Both the position numbers and the translations under genes were made by a program. This document shows, piece by piece, positions 1 to 9,962 of a stretch of 21,556 nucleotides of DNA. Each line of letters opens with the position of its first letter. The stretch's first letter is position 1. The DNA comes from Rhizophagus sp. LPA8_4_AMF (Eukaryota; Glomeromycota; Glomeromycetes; Glomerales; Glomeraceae). The stretch lies in the NCBI GenBank assembly GCA_021464525.1, contig JADRCO010001193.1, forward strand, positions 1 through 21,556, read 5' to 3'. The notes below the pieces were generated by a model that had not been told where the DNA came from, searched no databases, and saw nothing but the letters and a program-made list of their open reading frames with translations.

Positions 1-1282
1 ATTTTTTCTACTTGCACTGGGGGTAATAATATTTTTATTGTTAATGTTATTATTGCTATTTTATTGTACCATCATAATTAATGATTGTAATTACAATTAG
101 TCATTGGTTGATTGAGTGGCATATCATGAAAGAGTAGTTTGTTCAAAAGCCATCATATTACTAAGGTATTTTTAAAGCAAAACAGTCACCTTTATATCCA
201 TTCTTAATAGTGATAGATTGATTCTCTTGTAATGTAATCAATATATTTTCAGCTGTAATGATGCAAAATTTTGAGTATAATAAAATCCAAAATATTGTCA
301 TAAGAATAAAAAAAATTGATTAATAATAAAATTAAAATTACACTCTCTACCAAAAAGACTAAAGATTATCAGGACCAGAAATTTATATATAGGGTACAGG
401 TACACAGATGCGTTGGCATTATAGTAGGGTTAAACAGAATAAAGTTTTATTTTACGTACAATTTAAGATTATTCCGTCCATAGTTAGGTCATCAAGATTG
501 CGTATTTTTTATCAAATTTTTATATCTAAAAAATTAATTTGCGTATTTTTGGCCTAAATTTGGCTAATCTTATATATATTATATATTACTGTACTGTAAT
601 ATTTAGTATTAATTGAAGGAAATTTCTAAGAGTTGAAAAGTGAAATTTTAACTATTTTAAAAAATATTATTAAAAAAATGGTAATATGGGCATATTTTTG
701 CAGGATTCTCAATATCAGGTGTCAATTATGTGTACTACTAAAGATGGTCAACGGTTCTAAAAACCATATTTATGTTGTCTTGTTCCTTTAGAAGCCAAAA
801 GATTTAATTGATACTTTCTAATAAATATTCAGAAATAAATGTAGTTTTTACATAATAAACGAAAATCATGGTCCTCTCAGGTCCTACATGCAAAAAAACT
901 GGACCACATAAGATGCGATCTTACTGATCATGTGATAAACCAATAAGACCTTTTAGGATCGCAATCTTCAAAAGACAGACTATGAGCAATTATGAGTCAT
1001 ACACTACAAATGTAATAAATATAATTTCTTATTAATCATAATTAAGAGTATTATGACTAATAAATATTAGTATTTACTAAATTTTGTATATGCTTAAATG
1101 ACACAATTTTGATCAGTCTAACTGAAATCTGTAATATTTAATATTGATAAAATATCTCACATAATTTGTTATGTAAGGAAAAAATATATAAAATGCCATT
1201 ATTTCATAAAAATTAAAAAAATTTAACAAAAATTTCGTATTTAAGGAAAATGTCAAAGATATCTAAATCATCACTTAATTTA
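1..1282. other. Gene-free AT-rich stretch
   Basis: I see no coding region in either strand: all frames are closed by frequent stops and no family motif is recognisable. The only local structure is an imperfect hairpin with arms at about 909-922 and 954-968 (AAGATGCGATC-type arms), which is short and may be chance in this composition. Confidence 0.6.
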
Positions 1283-1680
1283 AAGCAACAAAGATTAATA
1301 ATAAAACAACTATGAGTAGAATACTAAAAACAATATGTAAGTATATACTTACTTAGTAATTGAAATCACTATGAAAATTATGGATTTGTTGTTATCGTGG
1401 TTGAAATCACAATTTATTTTTTACTTGTAATTGAAATCACTATAAAAGTTATGGATTTCATTGTAATAATGGCTGAAATCACAATATAATCTTCGGATAT
1501 CTTACTAACACTTTTTCTTGTTTTTAGTCAAATCAATATACAATAGAAAGAAGTGAAAAAGTGAAGAAATTTTATACAAAAAATTCTTTCTCCAAATCTA
1601 AGCAACAAAAATTAATAATAAAATAGCTTAAATAGAATACCAAAAATAATAATGTAAGTATATACTTCCAAGTAATTGAG
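1283..1680. repeat. Direct repeat pair, about 80 bp each
   Basis: Two diverged copies of one segment lie at about 1283-1363 and 1600-1680. Both start with AAGCAACAAA, continue with ATTAATAATAAAA, then TAGAATAC, and end with TGTAAGTATATACTT and AGTAATTGA. The order is conserved and most bases match. In the first copy the sequence GTAAGTATATACTTAC (1336-1351) is a perfect 16-base palindrome; the second copy keeps only one side of it. The pair could be the ends of a small insertion of about 400 bp, or a simple segmental duplication. Confidence 0.7.
1356..1487. repeat. Two-unit tandem repeat, period 71 bp
   Basis: The unit beginning GTAATTGAAATCACTAT at 1356 recurs at 1427 with a 71-base period. 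Both units carry ATTATGGATTT in the middle and end with GCTGAAATCACAAT or GTTGAAATCACAAT. TTGAAATCAC-like words therefore occur four times. The array sits between the two arms of the larger direct repeat, so the region has been rearranged more than once. No coding potential was seen. Confidence 0.7.
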
Positions 1681-1687
1681 GTAATGA

Positions 1688-2145
1688 TTGAATTTTGATA
1701 CTTTGTTTCTATAAATTAGAATGAAATTTTTATTAATCAGTTTAAACCACTTTCATTTTATTTACTTGAATAAGTTTTGCATTAGTTATTTATTTAGATA
1801 TAGAGTAATAATGTGAATTTTATATTAAATTCTTATAATTTATATAATTAAGCTCTCACTCAATGTTTAAGAAACAGACTTGAATTAAAGATATATATAT
1901 AAATTGTATTCTTAATTTTCTAATTTACAAATCAAAAAAAGATTCTAACAAATATCCTTTTGTAAGTTAATTATTGTTGAAAATGTTTAAAATATACATA
2001 TGAATATAATTAGTACAATCAGAAATTCCTGCTTATTAATAATTTTTCTATACATTCTTATTTTTTAAAAATCTGAAGTACATCATAATTGTACATTAAG
2101 TAAATTCCAAGAATAAAGCATGAACCATAGCTTTCTCAGGCACCA
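1688..2145. other. Gene-free AT-rich stretch
   Basis: No open frame of note and no family motif on either strand. Only A/T homopolymers and short TA runs are visible. Confidence 0.6.
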
Positions 2146-2319
2146 TCAATATCTTAATAAATTTTTGAGTGGTAATTCTTTTAAGTTCCATTCCATAATT
2201 TTGGAATTCCATTTCTTATGACTAGAAGGTCTGCCATAAAATAATAATTCCATAATATGTGAAAGTTTTACAATGATAGAATGTACTACAGAATTGTTTG
2301 CAAAAACACGTGATGATGC
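2146..2319 (-). pseudogene. Unidentified possible coding relic
   Basis: Read on the minus strand, this stretch is open for about 57 codons, with balanced residue use including several Trp, Lys and Glu (for example MELLFYGRPSSHKKWNSKIM), unlike the Asn/Ile/Lys-only frames of the surrounding noise. Beyond the closing stop the translation still looks protein-like for about 20 residues. I do not recognise the family. It could be an eroded exon of a host gene or of a transposon, or chance. Confidence 0.2.
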
Positions 2320-2609
2320 TTAATCAAATATTCTATTAAGAACGTTTCAAGTTACCAAAATATTTACAATAACATATCTTTGTAATTTTGCAAAATCAAT
2401 AAATAAATCTATGCATTGAAAAATATACCTATATTATTGTTCAGCCAGTAAGATCATTTAGACTTTTATTGACCGTTATTTTTTTTAACTGATTTATATT
2501 ATTATGCAGATCATATTAATATAGTATTTTTAAAATTAAGTAAAAAAAAAAGCTTATAATGAAGCTAATCCATCGGTTAATTGGTCAAAATGATCGGTGA
2601 GAGCAGAAC

Positions 2610-2769
2610 AATAATAGATTTATTAGATAGGGGCTATATCGGTCAACAAATCACATGCACCTTAATGATTGGAAAAACGTGCCACTGCGTGGCACATTTT
2701 CATCCAATCATTAAGGTCCAGTGATTTGTTGACCGATATAGCTACTTCCCTATCCAATAAATAATTATT
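2610..2769. mobile_element. MITE-like foldback element, about 160 bp
   Basis: The element is almost entirely palindromic. The left arm runs from about 2610 to 2675 and contains TAGATAGG, CTATATCGGTCAACAAATCA and CCTTAATGATTGGA; the right arm, about 2697-2769, is its near-exact reverse complement. The centre is a second, perfect 7-bp hairpin (GTGCCAC at 2679-2685, GTGGCAC at 2689-2695). Such a structure is typical of non-autonomous DNA transposons or their foldback derivatives. There is no coding sequence. The few differences between arms suggest a fairly recent insertion. Flanking DNA is AT-rich, so I cannot define a target-site duplication with confidence. Confidence 0.75.
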
Positions 2770-2847
2770 ATTATAGTTATTGCCATACTAATATATAATT
2801 TATGTTCATTTTTTTTATTGCCTAAGATAATTTTAAAAATTGAGAGG

Positions 2848-2992
2848 TATTACCTAATGTGTAATATGCTGTATTTGTGTTTCTCTAACATTTCATTTTC
2901 ACCAGTAGCATAAATATAATGTTGCATTCTTCATCATCTTCAAGTAATTTTTCCAAATCATTAATAATTTCTTGCTTATTTTGCAATATAAA
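2848..2992 (-). pseudogene. BTB/POZ exon fragment, decayed (BTB-TLDc family)
   Basis: On the minus strand the sequence from 2992 downward reads QEIINDLEKLLEDDEECNII, then after a one-base frame change IYATGENEMLEK and HKYSILHIR. These align residue by residue with the first exon of the BTB-BACK-TLDc genes in this window (compare INDYEKLFETDEGYDVIIFA and GENETVKEIHA..NILRIR in the copy at 5831). Only the front half of the BTB fold is left; no BACK or TLDc sequence was found next to it. It carries at least one frameshift and is non-functional. It is one of three isolated BTB fragments in the window. Confidence 0.7.
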
Positions 2993-3450
2993 ATTTTTTT
3001 ATAGAAATTTATAAATAAGGATTCTATTCAAACATTCAAATCACTCAATTGAATTTAAAAACTCTAATTTCTGGTTTGACTGCGTTGAAGATTTACACTT
3101 TTCAAGTCGTTAAGAAATAGCTAGTTTGTCGTCTAAATGTTTTTATTTTGAAATTTCAAATGTTTTTGAACGAGATATTATTATAAACATAATATAAACA
3201 TCATCATTATATGTAAATTTATGAGTAGGACATGTTTTTTCTTAGGTTATAAAGAATGTTGTTCAGATAGATTTTGAGAAAAACGGGAATATTTGATTTT
3301 ATAAGTATAATAAAATTTTTAGCTTTAAAACAAAATTTTTTTAGTCAGATTTTCAAAATTTTAGTGTGATTAATATCTAAATAAATTTGTTTTACAAATT
3401 TATTATTTAAATTGGAATTTTTGAAAAAAATTTATAACGTGTTTTTTAAC
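2993..3450. other. Gene-free AT-rich stretch
   Basis: No coding region or clear repeat recognised. The sequence upstream of the neighbouring BTB fragment does not extend the match beyond its N-terminus. Confidence 0.6.
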
Positions 3451-3503
3451 TCTGGCCAAAATTATAATTTTCGGCCAGAATTAAGTGGTGTGGTGACACC
3501 ACT
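3451..3503. repeat. Double hairpin, possible transposon end
   Basis: Two adjacent inverted repeats. The first, 3451-3479, pairs TCTGGCCAAAATTAT with ATAATTTTCGGCCAGA with one mismatch or bulge. The second, 3484-3503, pairs AGTGGTGT with ACACCACT perfectly around a 4-base loop. Both are more GC-rich than their surroundings. The word TTTTCGGC is shared with the inverted repeat at 21454-21511, so the two may be remnants of one repeat family. Confidence 0.6.
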
Positions 3504-4881
3504 GGTGATCTTTAGCAATACCCTATAATTAAACATTAAATTTTCCAAATTTAATAAATTTTTTTATTAAATAAGACTGTTAATTATATTAATACATATG
3601 TAATTCTAAAACATTAAAACTGATTAGACTCAAACTCGTAGAAAAGTACTTCATTCAAAAGCATTAATAAATTACAAGTTTTTTTCAAACAAATCTTATA
3701 ATATATATTTACATAAATTAAATGGGTATAATATTTTCATAATATATGTAATTTATTTCCACATACAAGTTTACTCAAGGGACAAAAAGTAGGTCATTAG
3801 TAAAAAAAAAGTTTACTATGGGAGACCTTTATTGTGCGATTCAGATGACGCACATCAGTATCAATCCAGACGCGCGTCACCTTGGTTGTTAATCAAGACA
3901 TTATGATAAGAATGTCATTATAAAATTTTCATATTTTAAGACTCAGATTCATGTTTAAAAGTTTATACGCTTATATATTTTTCTTTTTTTTTAATTATTG
4001 ATCATTATTGATCTTTTACATCACATAATTTTCTACTAAGATATTTTATTTAGGTGAAATTGACTCGTTCTGACTAAAATTGTTTTTATTTATAAATTAT
4101 AGGTACAATTGTCTAATAATATGGTTTCATTTAATTGTCTGGAGTGAATCGAAGGACTATATGTCTCACTTCTTTACGAGAAAAATATGTATATACATTA
4201 ATTTGTTACTTTATTATAGTTATTCATATATCAATCATTTACTACAGAAGTATTTATCTTTCAGATGATGGGATGAACCAAATAAAATTATTAACTTATT
4301 AAAACTACTTCTTTACATCTTTTCTATTTAATATTCTTTTTGAAGAGAATTTTGCTTAAAATTATTTTCATTTATTTTTTGATAGAGAAAAAAAATCAAA
4401 ATTTTGAAAGGAAAATTTCAAAAATTTTATCAATTTAGTGTTTTGTTTTATTATTAAGAATCAGATAAATTGATTAAACATAAAATAAAAGAATATAATC
4501 TATTTAACAATCATTTTTAGTAGCACGTCTAAATTCAGCACAAAAAAGTTTCCATAAGATTGTTCAAATGCCTCTATTATCTATTATTCATGGTCTTATG
4601 ACTTGTCTTATGTGGCTTGTATATTACTTATAATACAAAATGTATATCTAAGATTAAATGAGCTTTTTATTGAAATTCTACCAATGATCGACTGATTGAC
4701 ATTAAAATATTTACTTTTGCAGATAACGTTCATCTGAGTAACAAAGAAATTGTATAAGTGAAACAAACATTAGTGTAACTTGTACATAAATAAAAGGATT
4801 ACTAATCGGATTTTAGTCCCGTTCGTGCATAATAAATTTATTTTCCTTCAAGAAATTTTAGTATTTTATAAAAGAATTATT
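3504..4881. other. Gene-free stretch upstream of the HMG-like gene
   Basis: No protein family is recognisable on either strand. A short GC-rich island at about 3835-3895 contains the 10-base palindrome GACGCGCGTC. A 62-codon open frame at 4080-4268 (plus) has low-complexity Tyr/Leu/Ile content and no motif and is treated as chance. Confidence 0.55.
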
Positions 4882-5246
4882 ATGTCGCAAGAAGAGAATA
4901 TAATCTCTACTTTTGCAGCTTCTACAGTCGAACTAGCTAATAATCAACGTAAAGTTATTTATAAGAATATTCAAATAAATTATCATCTACACTTTCTGTC
5001 CAAGAAAATTACGTGATGGAAGATATTCAAGATTACCAAATTGCTATATTGTCTTTTTATAAACAATTAACTCTGGAACTTGGAGGACATAATAAACTTA
5101 ATAAATATTTTCGATTAGTTGTCTCTAAGAAGTGGCACGAATTATCTGATGATACCAAAGAAATGTATTCAGATTTTTGTATTGATGTTTGTAAATACTA
5201 TGCTTACAAAATTAAACCTCCTACTTATCAATTAATTAAGTTTTAA
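4882..5246 (+). CDS. Small HMG-box-like protein, probably two exons
   Basis: The segment 5013-5246 encodes a sequence with HMG-box spacing: LSFYKQLTLELGGHNKLNKY, then SKKWHELSDDTKEMYSDFC and a final Lys/Tyr-rich helix. The block W-x-x-L-S-x-x-x-K-x-x-Y is the helix 2 core of HMG boxes, DNA-binding folds of about 70 residues; divergent MATA-type HMG genes are numerous in arbuscular mycorrhizal fungi (established knowledge). A start at 4882 gives MSQEENIISTFAASTVELAN in another frame. A GT-AG intron at 4949-5004 (56 bp) would join the two in frame, giving about 102 residues. A frameshift rather than an intron is the alternative, since no clear branch site is visible. The usual helix 1 Pro and aromatic signature (RPxNAFxLF) is weak, so DNA binding is uncertain. 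It lies just upstream of a BTB fragment; no functional link is implied. Confidence 0.5.
4949..5004 (+). other. Putative intron of the HMG-box-like gene
   Basis: GTAAAG at the left and CAAG at the right. Removing these 56 bases changes frame exactly as needed to fuse the upstream MSQEENI.. frame to the HMG-box-like frame, completing a Gln codon across the junction. There is no strong branch-site consensus, so this stays tentative. Confidence 0.4.
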
Positions 5247-5432
5247 AAGTTTAACTTGTTTTTATGTAATTTTATTTTTTTTATAACTTCTCATAATTAA
5301 TGCTCTTTTCTTAATTATGTATACAGTATATAAAGTCTACAGACCAAATCTTATATATAAATAAAAAATTTAAATGTATAGAATGTACATTTTGTTATAT
5401 ATGGTTTCCAAAAATATATGTAAAAATTCCTA

Positions 5433-5575
5433 GGATATAATGTTATTATCCATGCCAATGAGCATAAAAAATGTAAAAGAAATACATGCACATTCAAGTA
5501 ACATTTTTTGACGGAGTTGTCCAATGGAAAATTTAATTTTAACTTCCTCCCTAATTTTTTAAAATTACTGTTTTG
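5433..5575 (+). pseudogene. BTB/POZ exon fragment upstream of a full copy
   Basis: Pieces of BTB exon 1 are readable on the plus strand in changing frames: GYNVIIHA at about 5433, VKEIHAHSSNI at about 5472, and GKFNFNF followed by PN near 5526-5555. They match, in order, GYDVIIFAGE, VKEIHAFSNIL and GKFIFNFPN of the gene starting at 5831. The fragment ends about 250 bp before that gene and has the same orientation, so it looks like the remnant of an older tandem copy. It contains at least two frame changes, a stop and a deletion in the middle of the BTB fold. No BACK or TLDc part was found between it and the gene. Confidence 0.7.
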
Positions 5576-5830
5576 CTACAATCTTTAATGTCTTTAGAAA
5601 TTTACAATTGCAAGTATTTTAACAATGAATTAGTTAATTTAAAAAGCTATTGTATGATTGTGCTGCGTTATGACTTCAGGATGGCAGGATCGCCTCATTA
5701 TTATAAATTTATCATATGATCACCCTAATAAGAATAAATGAATAAAATGTCGATCAAACACTATATTTTGTAACACACATTTCTTTTTTAAAAAAAAAAA
5801 AATAAAATAAAATAAAATTATTTTAAAACT

Positions 5831-7313
5831 ATGTCTTTTGAATATTGTCAGGAAGTTATTAATGATTATGAAAAATTGTTTGAAACTGACGAAGGATATG
5901 ATGTTATTATTTTCGCCGGTGAAAATGAAACCGTAAAAGAAATACATGCGTTTTCAAATATTTTACGTATTAGGTCTCAATATTTTCGTACGGAACTCTA
6001 ATGAATTGACCAAAAAAAAGGATGGAAAATTTATTTTTAATTTCCCTAATATTTCTCACCAATTATTTAAACTCATTTTAAGGTAATGAATAAACAAATA
6101 TAAAAGTATGTATATTTATATATAATTATTGCCACTAACTAATTTTTTTTTTTATATATTTAGATTTATTTATTGTGGAAAGATTGATTTGGCTAAATTA
6201 CAAGGACCAGATGTTCTAAAGCTTTTGATAACAGTAGATGAACTTAAAATACAAACTTTAATCATTTGTATTCAGAAATATTTGATTAAACATCATGAAT
6301 TTTTACAACAAAATCCTAAAGAAATTCTTGAAACAATCTGCCAACATGAATCTTTCACAGATTTATGGAATTATTTTCTTGAAGAAATTTGTACTAAACC
6401 AGACATACTATTTAAATCTGATAAATTTATCAATTTAAAAGCACCTTTATTAGAATTACTTTTAAAACGAGATGATTTATTATTGGATGAAATTGATATA
6501 TGGAATAGCGTGATTGAATGGTGTTTTTCCCAAAATCCTTCTATCCAGCGAGATGCTAAGGAATGGAATAAGGAAGAAGGTGTAATTATGAAAACAACTA
6601 TTCATAGATTTATTCCATTGATAAGATTTTATCAAATCTCTTCGGCAGATTTTATAACTAAAGTATACCCTTTTAAAAAAATAATACCAAAGGATTTAGT
6701 TAATAATATACTTGTATTTCATATGGCTCCAGATGAACAATTAAATATTAATATACAACCCCCTAGGAAACCAAAATTTGGTTATGGCTCTATTATCATT
6801 AATAACAAACATTTTGCTATTTTATCTAGTTGTATTGAAAGAAAAAATAATTCTTACTACAATGAAAAAAATATTCCCTATAATTTTAATTTGCTTTATC
6901 GTGCTAGTAGGGATGATAATACAGCTATCAAATTTCATACTAAGTGTGATAATAAAGGAGCTACTATAATTGTGATAAAAATTTCAAATTCAGAGCAAAT
7001 AGTTGGAGGATATAATCCACTTTATTGGGACTCGAGTGATACACAGATATCTACTTATGATAGCTTCTTAATTTCATTTATAAATAAAGATAACCTTCAA
7101 AGTGCAAGAGTAGGTTATAGTAATGGTAATCAATATTCTATATGTTGTCATTCAGGTCATGGTGCACATTTTGGAAGTGATTTACATTATCATTATTATA
7201 GTAAGAAGTGGTTTAGTAATACAAATCCTGGTTGCTCTTATCCTAAAATTGGTATACCAGAAGGTGGGTTTAGGGCCGATGACTGGGAAGTTTTTCAGGT
7301 TGTTAAAAAATAG
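5831..7313 (+). pseudogene. BTB-BACK-TLDc gene with frameshifted exon 1
   Basis: Exon 1 (5831-6082) starts MSFEYCQEVINDYEKLFETD and encodes most of a BTB/POZ domain (YDVIIFAGENE, IHAFSNILRIRSQYF). Relative to the two paralogues in this window, whose first exons are both 254 bp, this exon is 252 bp: two bases are missing near 5990-6000, which brings a TAA into frame after RSQYFRTEL. The original frame resumes at SNELTKKKDGKFIFNFPN and runs to the donor site. The intron is 6083-6163. Exon 2 (6164-7313) is fully open: it finishes BTB with FIYCGKIDLA, then gives a BACK helical region (about exon-2 residues 40-150, with LLLKRDDLLLDEIDIWNSVI and EWCFSQ) and a complete TLDc domain (FNLLYRASRDD, NSEQIVGGYNPL, DDWEVFQV at the C-terminus). 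Proteins of this design are thought to bridge a cullin-3 ligase to targets. With one small lesion and an intact exon 2 it is a very young pseudogene, or a functional gene with a sequencing error. Confidence 0.85.
6083..6163 (+). other. Intron in BTB-BACK-TLDc copy 1
   Basis: 81 bp, GTAATG donor, branch-like CCACTAACTAA at 6132-6142, a T-rich tract and TTTAG acceptor. It splits an Arg codon (AG/A) in phase 2 between LIL and FIYCGKI. The same phase and position is used by the copies at 16633-16734 and 20195-20270, which shows that the three genes share one ancestor. Confidence 0.85.
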
Positions 7314-8471
7314 TTAGTTTGCTATTCGAATTTCGATGTAGCGTGTTTTTTTTAATTAAGAAAAGTAGTTCAGATTAGTATGATGTAGCTATTAAATTAT
7401 ATTTATTTATACTTAAAGTATTTTATACATTGCTGATAAATTTTTTTCCCTTGTTATAAACTTGGCATTTTAATAATTGTGTCAAGTTACTGAAGAAGAT
7501 ACTAAATTTGATTTTGAAATGTAAAATTAAATAAACATGTAGTACATGGAGCATTTCAATAGGTCCTAAAGTAAATAATGGTATATAGTTCTACGTATAA
7601 TTTATATATCAATCACTTGAAATTGATCTTTACGTTGCTTCTAAATCGAGTCTCTTATCATTTATTACAATAATTATAAATTTTGAATTTGATCCTCCAA
7701 ATAAGACATTTACCAAACTGAATACTTTCTAATCATATCATAAATGCAGTACACGTATTCCAACTAGAAGCTAAAATATTTATACGTTATTTATTGTTTT
7801 AATATATAAAACTTGATTCACTTTTCAAATAGAATATAATTGATAATAATATGGTAATATATATGAATAAATAGCATTTGTAAAGTTTATGAACAAACGC
7901 ATATTAGATTCAAATAACATTTATAATTTTCATTTTATTTTCATGACTGTGTGTGTAAAATAATCATTGGCAAACTAACAAATGAGCAATATTATCATTT
8001 TTATTATTTTGTAAATAATTTAATTGTAAAGCAATCGATATATTCTTACATTCCTATCCAATAACTGTAGACATTCATGCCCATGTTAATAATACAATAA
8101 ATTATTTATTAATTTTATTAAACATTAATTAGTAACAAGGACTTTAGAATGAATATTATCTTTTAGCGTTTTCAGAATACAGTATTACTTGATAGAATTC
8201 TGACTGGATGAATAACATCAGTAACTATGTCGATAAAAGTATTTTTTATAAGCGTAGTATTATAGCAATTTGGGTCTATATTAAATTCATTTAGTGAAGC
8301 GAGCATGGATTAGTTCTGTAAATAAAGTGCCGTATGATCTTCAGAATCCAAGTATGAAAATTGAATCGGATCCTCGCTTTATGACGAACTTTAATAATAT
8401 AATATCGTTGAAAATCAAATACTATTATTATCCTTATCAATTCAATTCTATTGTATTTGGTTAAGAATTTT
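7314..8471. other. Gene-free stretch after the BTB-BACK-TLDc gene
   Basis: No coding region recognised. The first part probably includes the 3' untranslated region of the upstream gene. The region 8295-8390 is less AT-rich than its surroundings but has stops in all frames and no motif. Confidence 0.5.
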
Positions 8472-8640
8472 ATGTCTAATATGATATATGAAATCTCACT
8501 TAAACTTAGAAAGCTCGCTAATGATTTTGAAGAATCACTTGAAATTACAAATGATATGAAATATTAAGCATTTATATTAGTGAAAAACAAGAGATACATA
8601 AATATACATACAGTATATGTTACATATTATGTCTTAATAT
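8472..8640 (+). pseudogene. Probable eroded BTB/POZ N-terminal fragment
   Basis: An ATG at 8472 opens MSNMIYEISLKLRKLANDFE then ESLEITNDMK, and after a one-base frame change the sequence reads IYISEKQEIHKYTYS. This lines up with the N-terminus of the BTB genes here (NDYEKLFETDEGYDVIIFAG and NETVKEIHAFS). The match fades beyond about 8620. It is more diverged than the other two fragments and may come from a different branch of the family. No BACK or TLDc sequence follows. Confidence 0.45.
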
Positions 8641-9923
8641 ATTCATGAAGAATATTCTTTGAATATATTTCTTAAGACAAAAGATGAAAATTTTTGTTTT
8701 AAAAGATTCAAATGTTATAATACTGACTTTGGTTAATAATAATTTCGGAACATCACGTAGCAACAAGTGCATATTTCTGATGTTTTAGGCTCGTATTAGA
8801 TACAAGTACTCTTCCCAAAATTATGACTGGCTAACCGATTTTTGATATTCTCTAAATATTTAATGAAAATACTTTATATTTGTTGATTTCAAATATTCAT
8901 TTTAAAAATCGGATAATTTAAAGAAAGCATCTTGCTTTTTATTTTTAAATTAAATGACATTTCATTTCCATAAATAATGCGCAAAGAAAATTCCGCTATT
9001 AAATATTGTCTTGCGCAAAAAATTTTCTTAAAATTAATAGATAGCAATGTATAATATAGCAATGGTATTTGAAATATTTTATCATTATGCGTTAATGAAT
9101 TATTGCTTATGTAACGATTTTATATAATAAATCTTGAGTAAAATAGAAAAAAATCATTTTAAGTCTTCATAAAAACACTGAAAGAGATAAAAATTCAAGC
9201 TAATGGATTTGTTAGTACAGTACATGAATCAATTATTATATCTATCATACGCAATGCTAAGAAAACTATGCAGTGTATTGCTTATGATTGTATATTTTAA
9301 AGGAAAAAACACTTGATTTTTGTTAAGGAAAAGTTCTCTTAACCAAATCTAATCTCTAAATAATAAAATTCGTTAAAATTGGGTGGATAATAGAAATAAA
9401 AATTGTTACAGAAAAATTGATATAATAATGAACTATTTAAAATCCAGACGTAATATACGTAATAAACGTAATAAACGTGATCGTGAATAAAATTTGTGTC
9501 CCCAAAAAAAGGAAAATCAAAAACGGTTAAAAACAAAAATGGTTAAAGATTTTGTTATTCTTTTTTTTTTAAAACTAAAAAATTTTCTCTCTTTCTCACT
9601 CACAACAGAATAAAAATGTGAAATTTTTAATATTTCTCTTTTATAAAATTAATTCTTACATTTACTATTACAGTATTTATATAAAAAAAAGAATCTTACA
9701 CTATTAGTGTTAAATTTTTATAAGCACATATCAACTTTAAGAAATTTTCCTCAACAAGCATATTATAATATTGATATTTAACTAAAAGTATTGGCAAACT
9801 TTAACAACAAAATTGCAATTATTTTAAGGAATATTTTATTGAAAGAAATATAGATTATATTGATTATTTTGAGATCGTAGTTCAACTTTAGAATTAATGA
9901 GTAACTTTCATTTCATCTAAGGT
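8641..9923. other. Gene-free AT-rich stretch
   Basis: No gene recognised. A short run of CGTAATA-type words at about 9449-9480 makes a weak tandem repeat. The minus-strand open frame over it (9339-9536) is mostly Tyr/Phe/Val low complexity produced by that repeat and is not a gene. Confidence 0.55.
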
Positions 9924-9962
9924 GGCTTTGTGGCATGGCTTTGCAACATGGCTTTGTGGCAG
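9924..9962. repeat. 13-bp tandem repeat, three units
   Basis: Three contiguous units of GGCTTTGTGGCAT; the middle one is GGCTTTGCAACAT and the last ends in G. It is a GC-richer minisatellite seed in an AT-rich background. It has no recognisable coding context. Confidence 0.8.

Noticed and set aside
1356-1487. Repeats with regular TTGAAATCAC words resembling a CRISPR array
   Set aside because: Only two 71-bp units with no unique spacers; the organism is a eukaryote.
3451-3530. Hairpins as a possible Helitron 3' end
   Set aside because: No CTRR terminus at the required distance and no Rep or helicase relic near.
4080-4268. 62-codon plus-strand frame, Tyr/Leu/Ile rich
   Set aside because: No motif, expected by chance in AT-rich DNA, and no sensible start context or splice partner.
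5720-5947. 75-codon minus-strand frame
   Set aside because: It is antisense to BTB exon 1 of the plus-strand gene and across a poly-A run; Phe/Ile low complexity.
5988-6020. A 33-bp GT-AG intron that might rescue exon 1 of copy 1
   Set aside because: Its length is a multiple of three and removal leads straight to a stop; paralogues have uninterrupted coding sequence there.
6778-7317. Two 63-64 codon plus-strand frames inside exon 2 of copy 1
   Set aside because: Out-of-frame shadows of the TLDc coding sequence.
9339-9536. 65-codon minus-strand frame with VYYVYYVYYVW repeat
   Set aside because: It arises from a short CGTAATA-type tandem repeat; no family motif.
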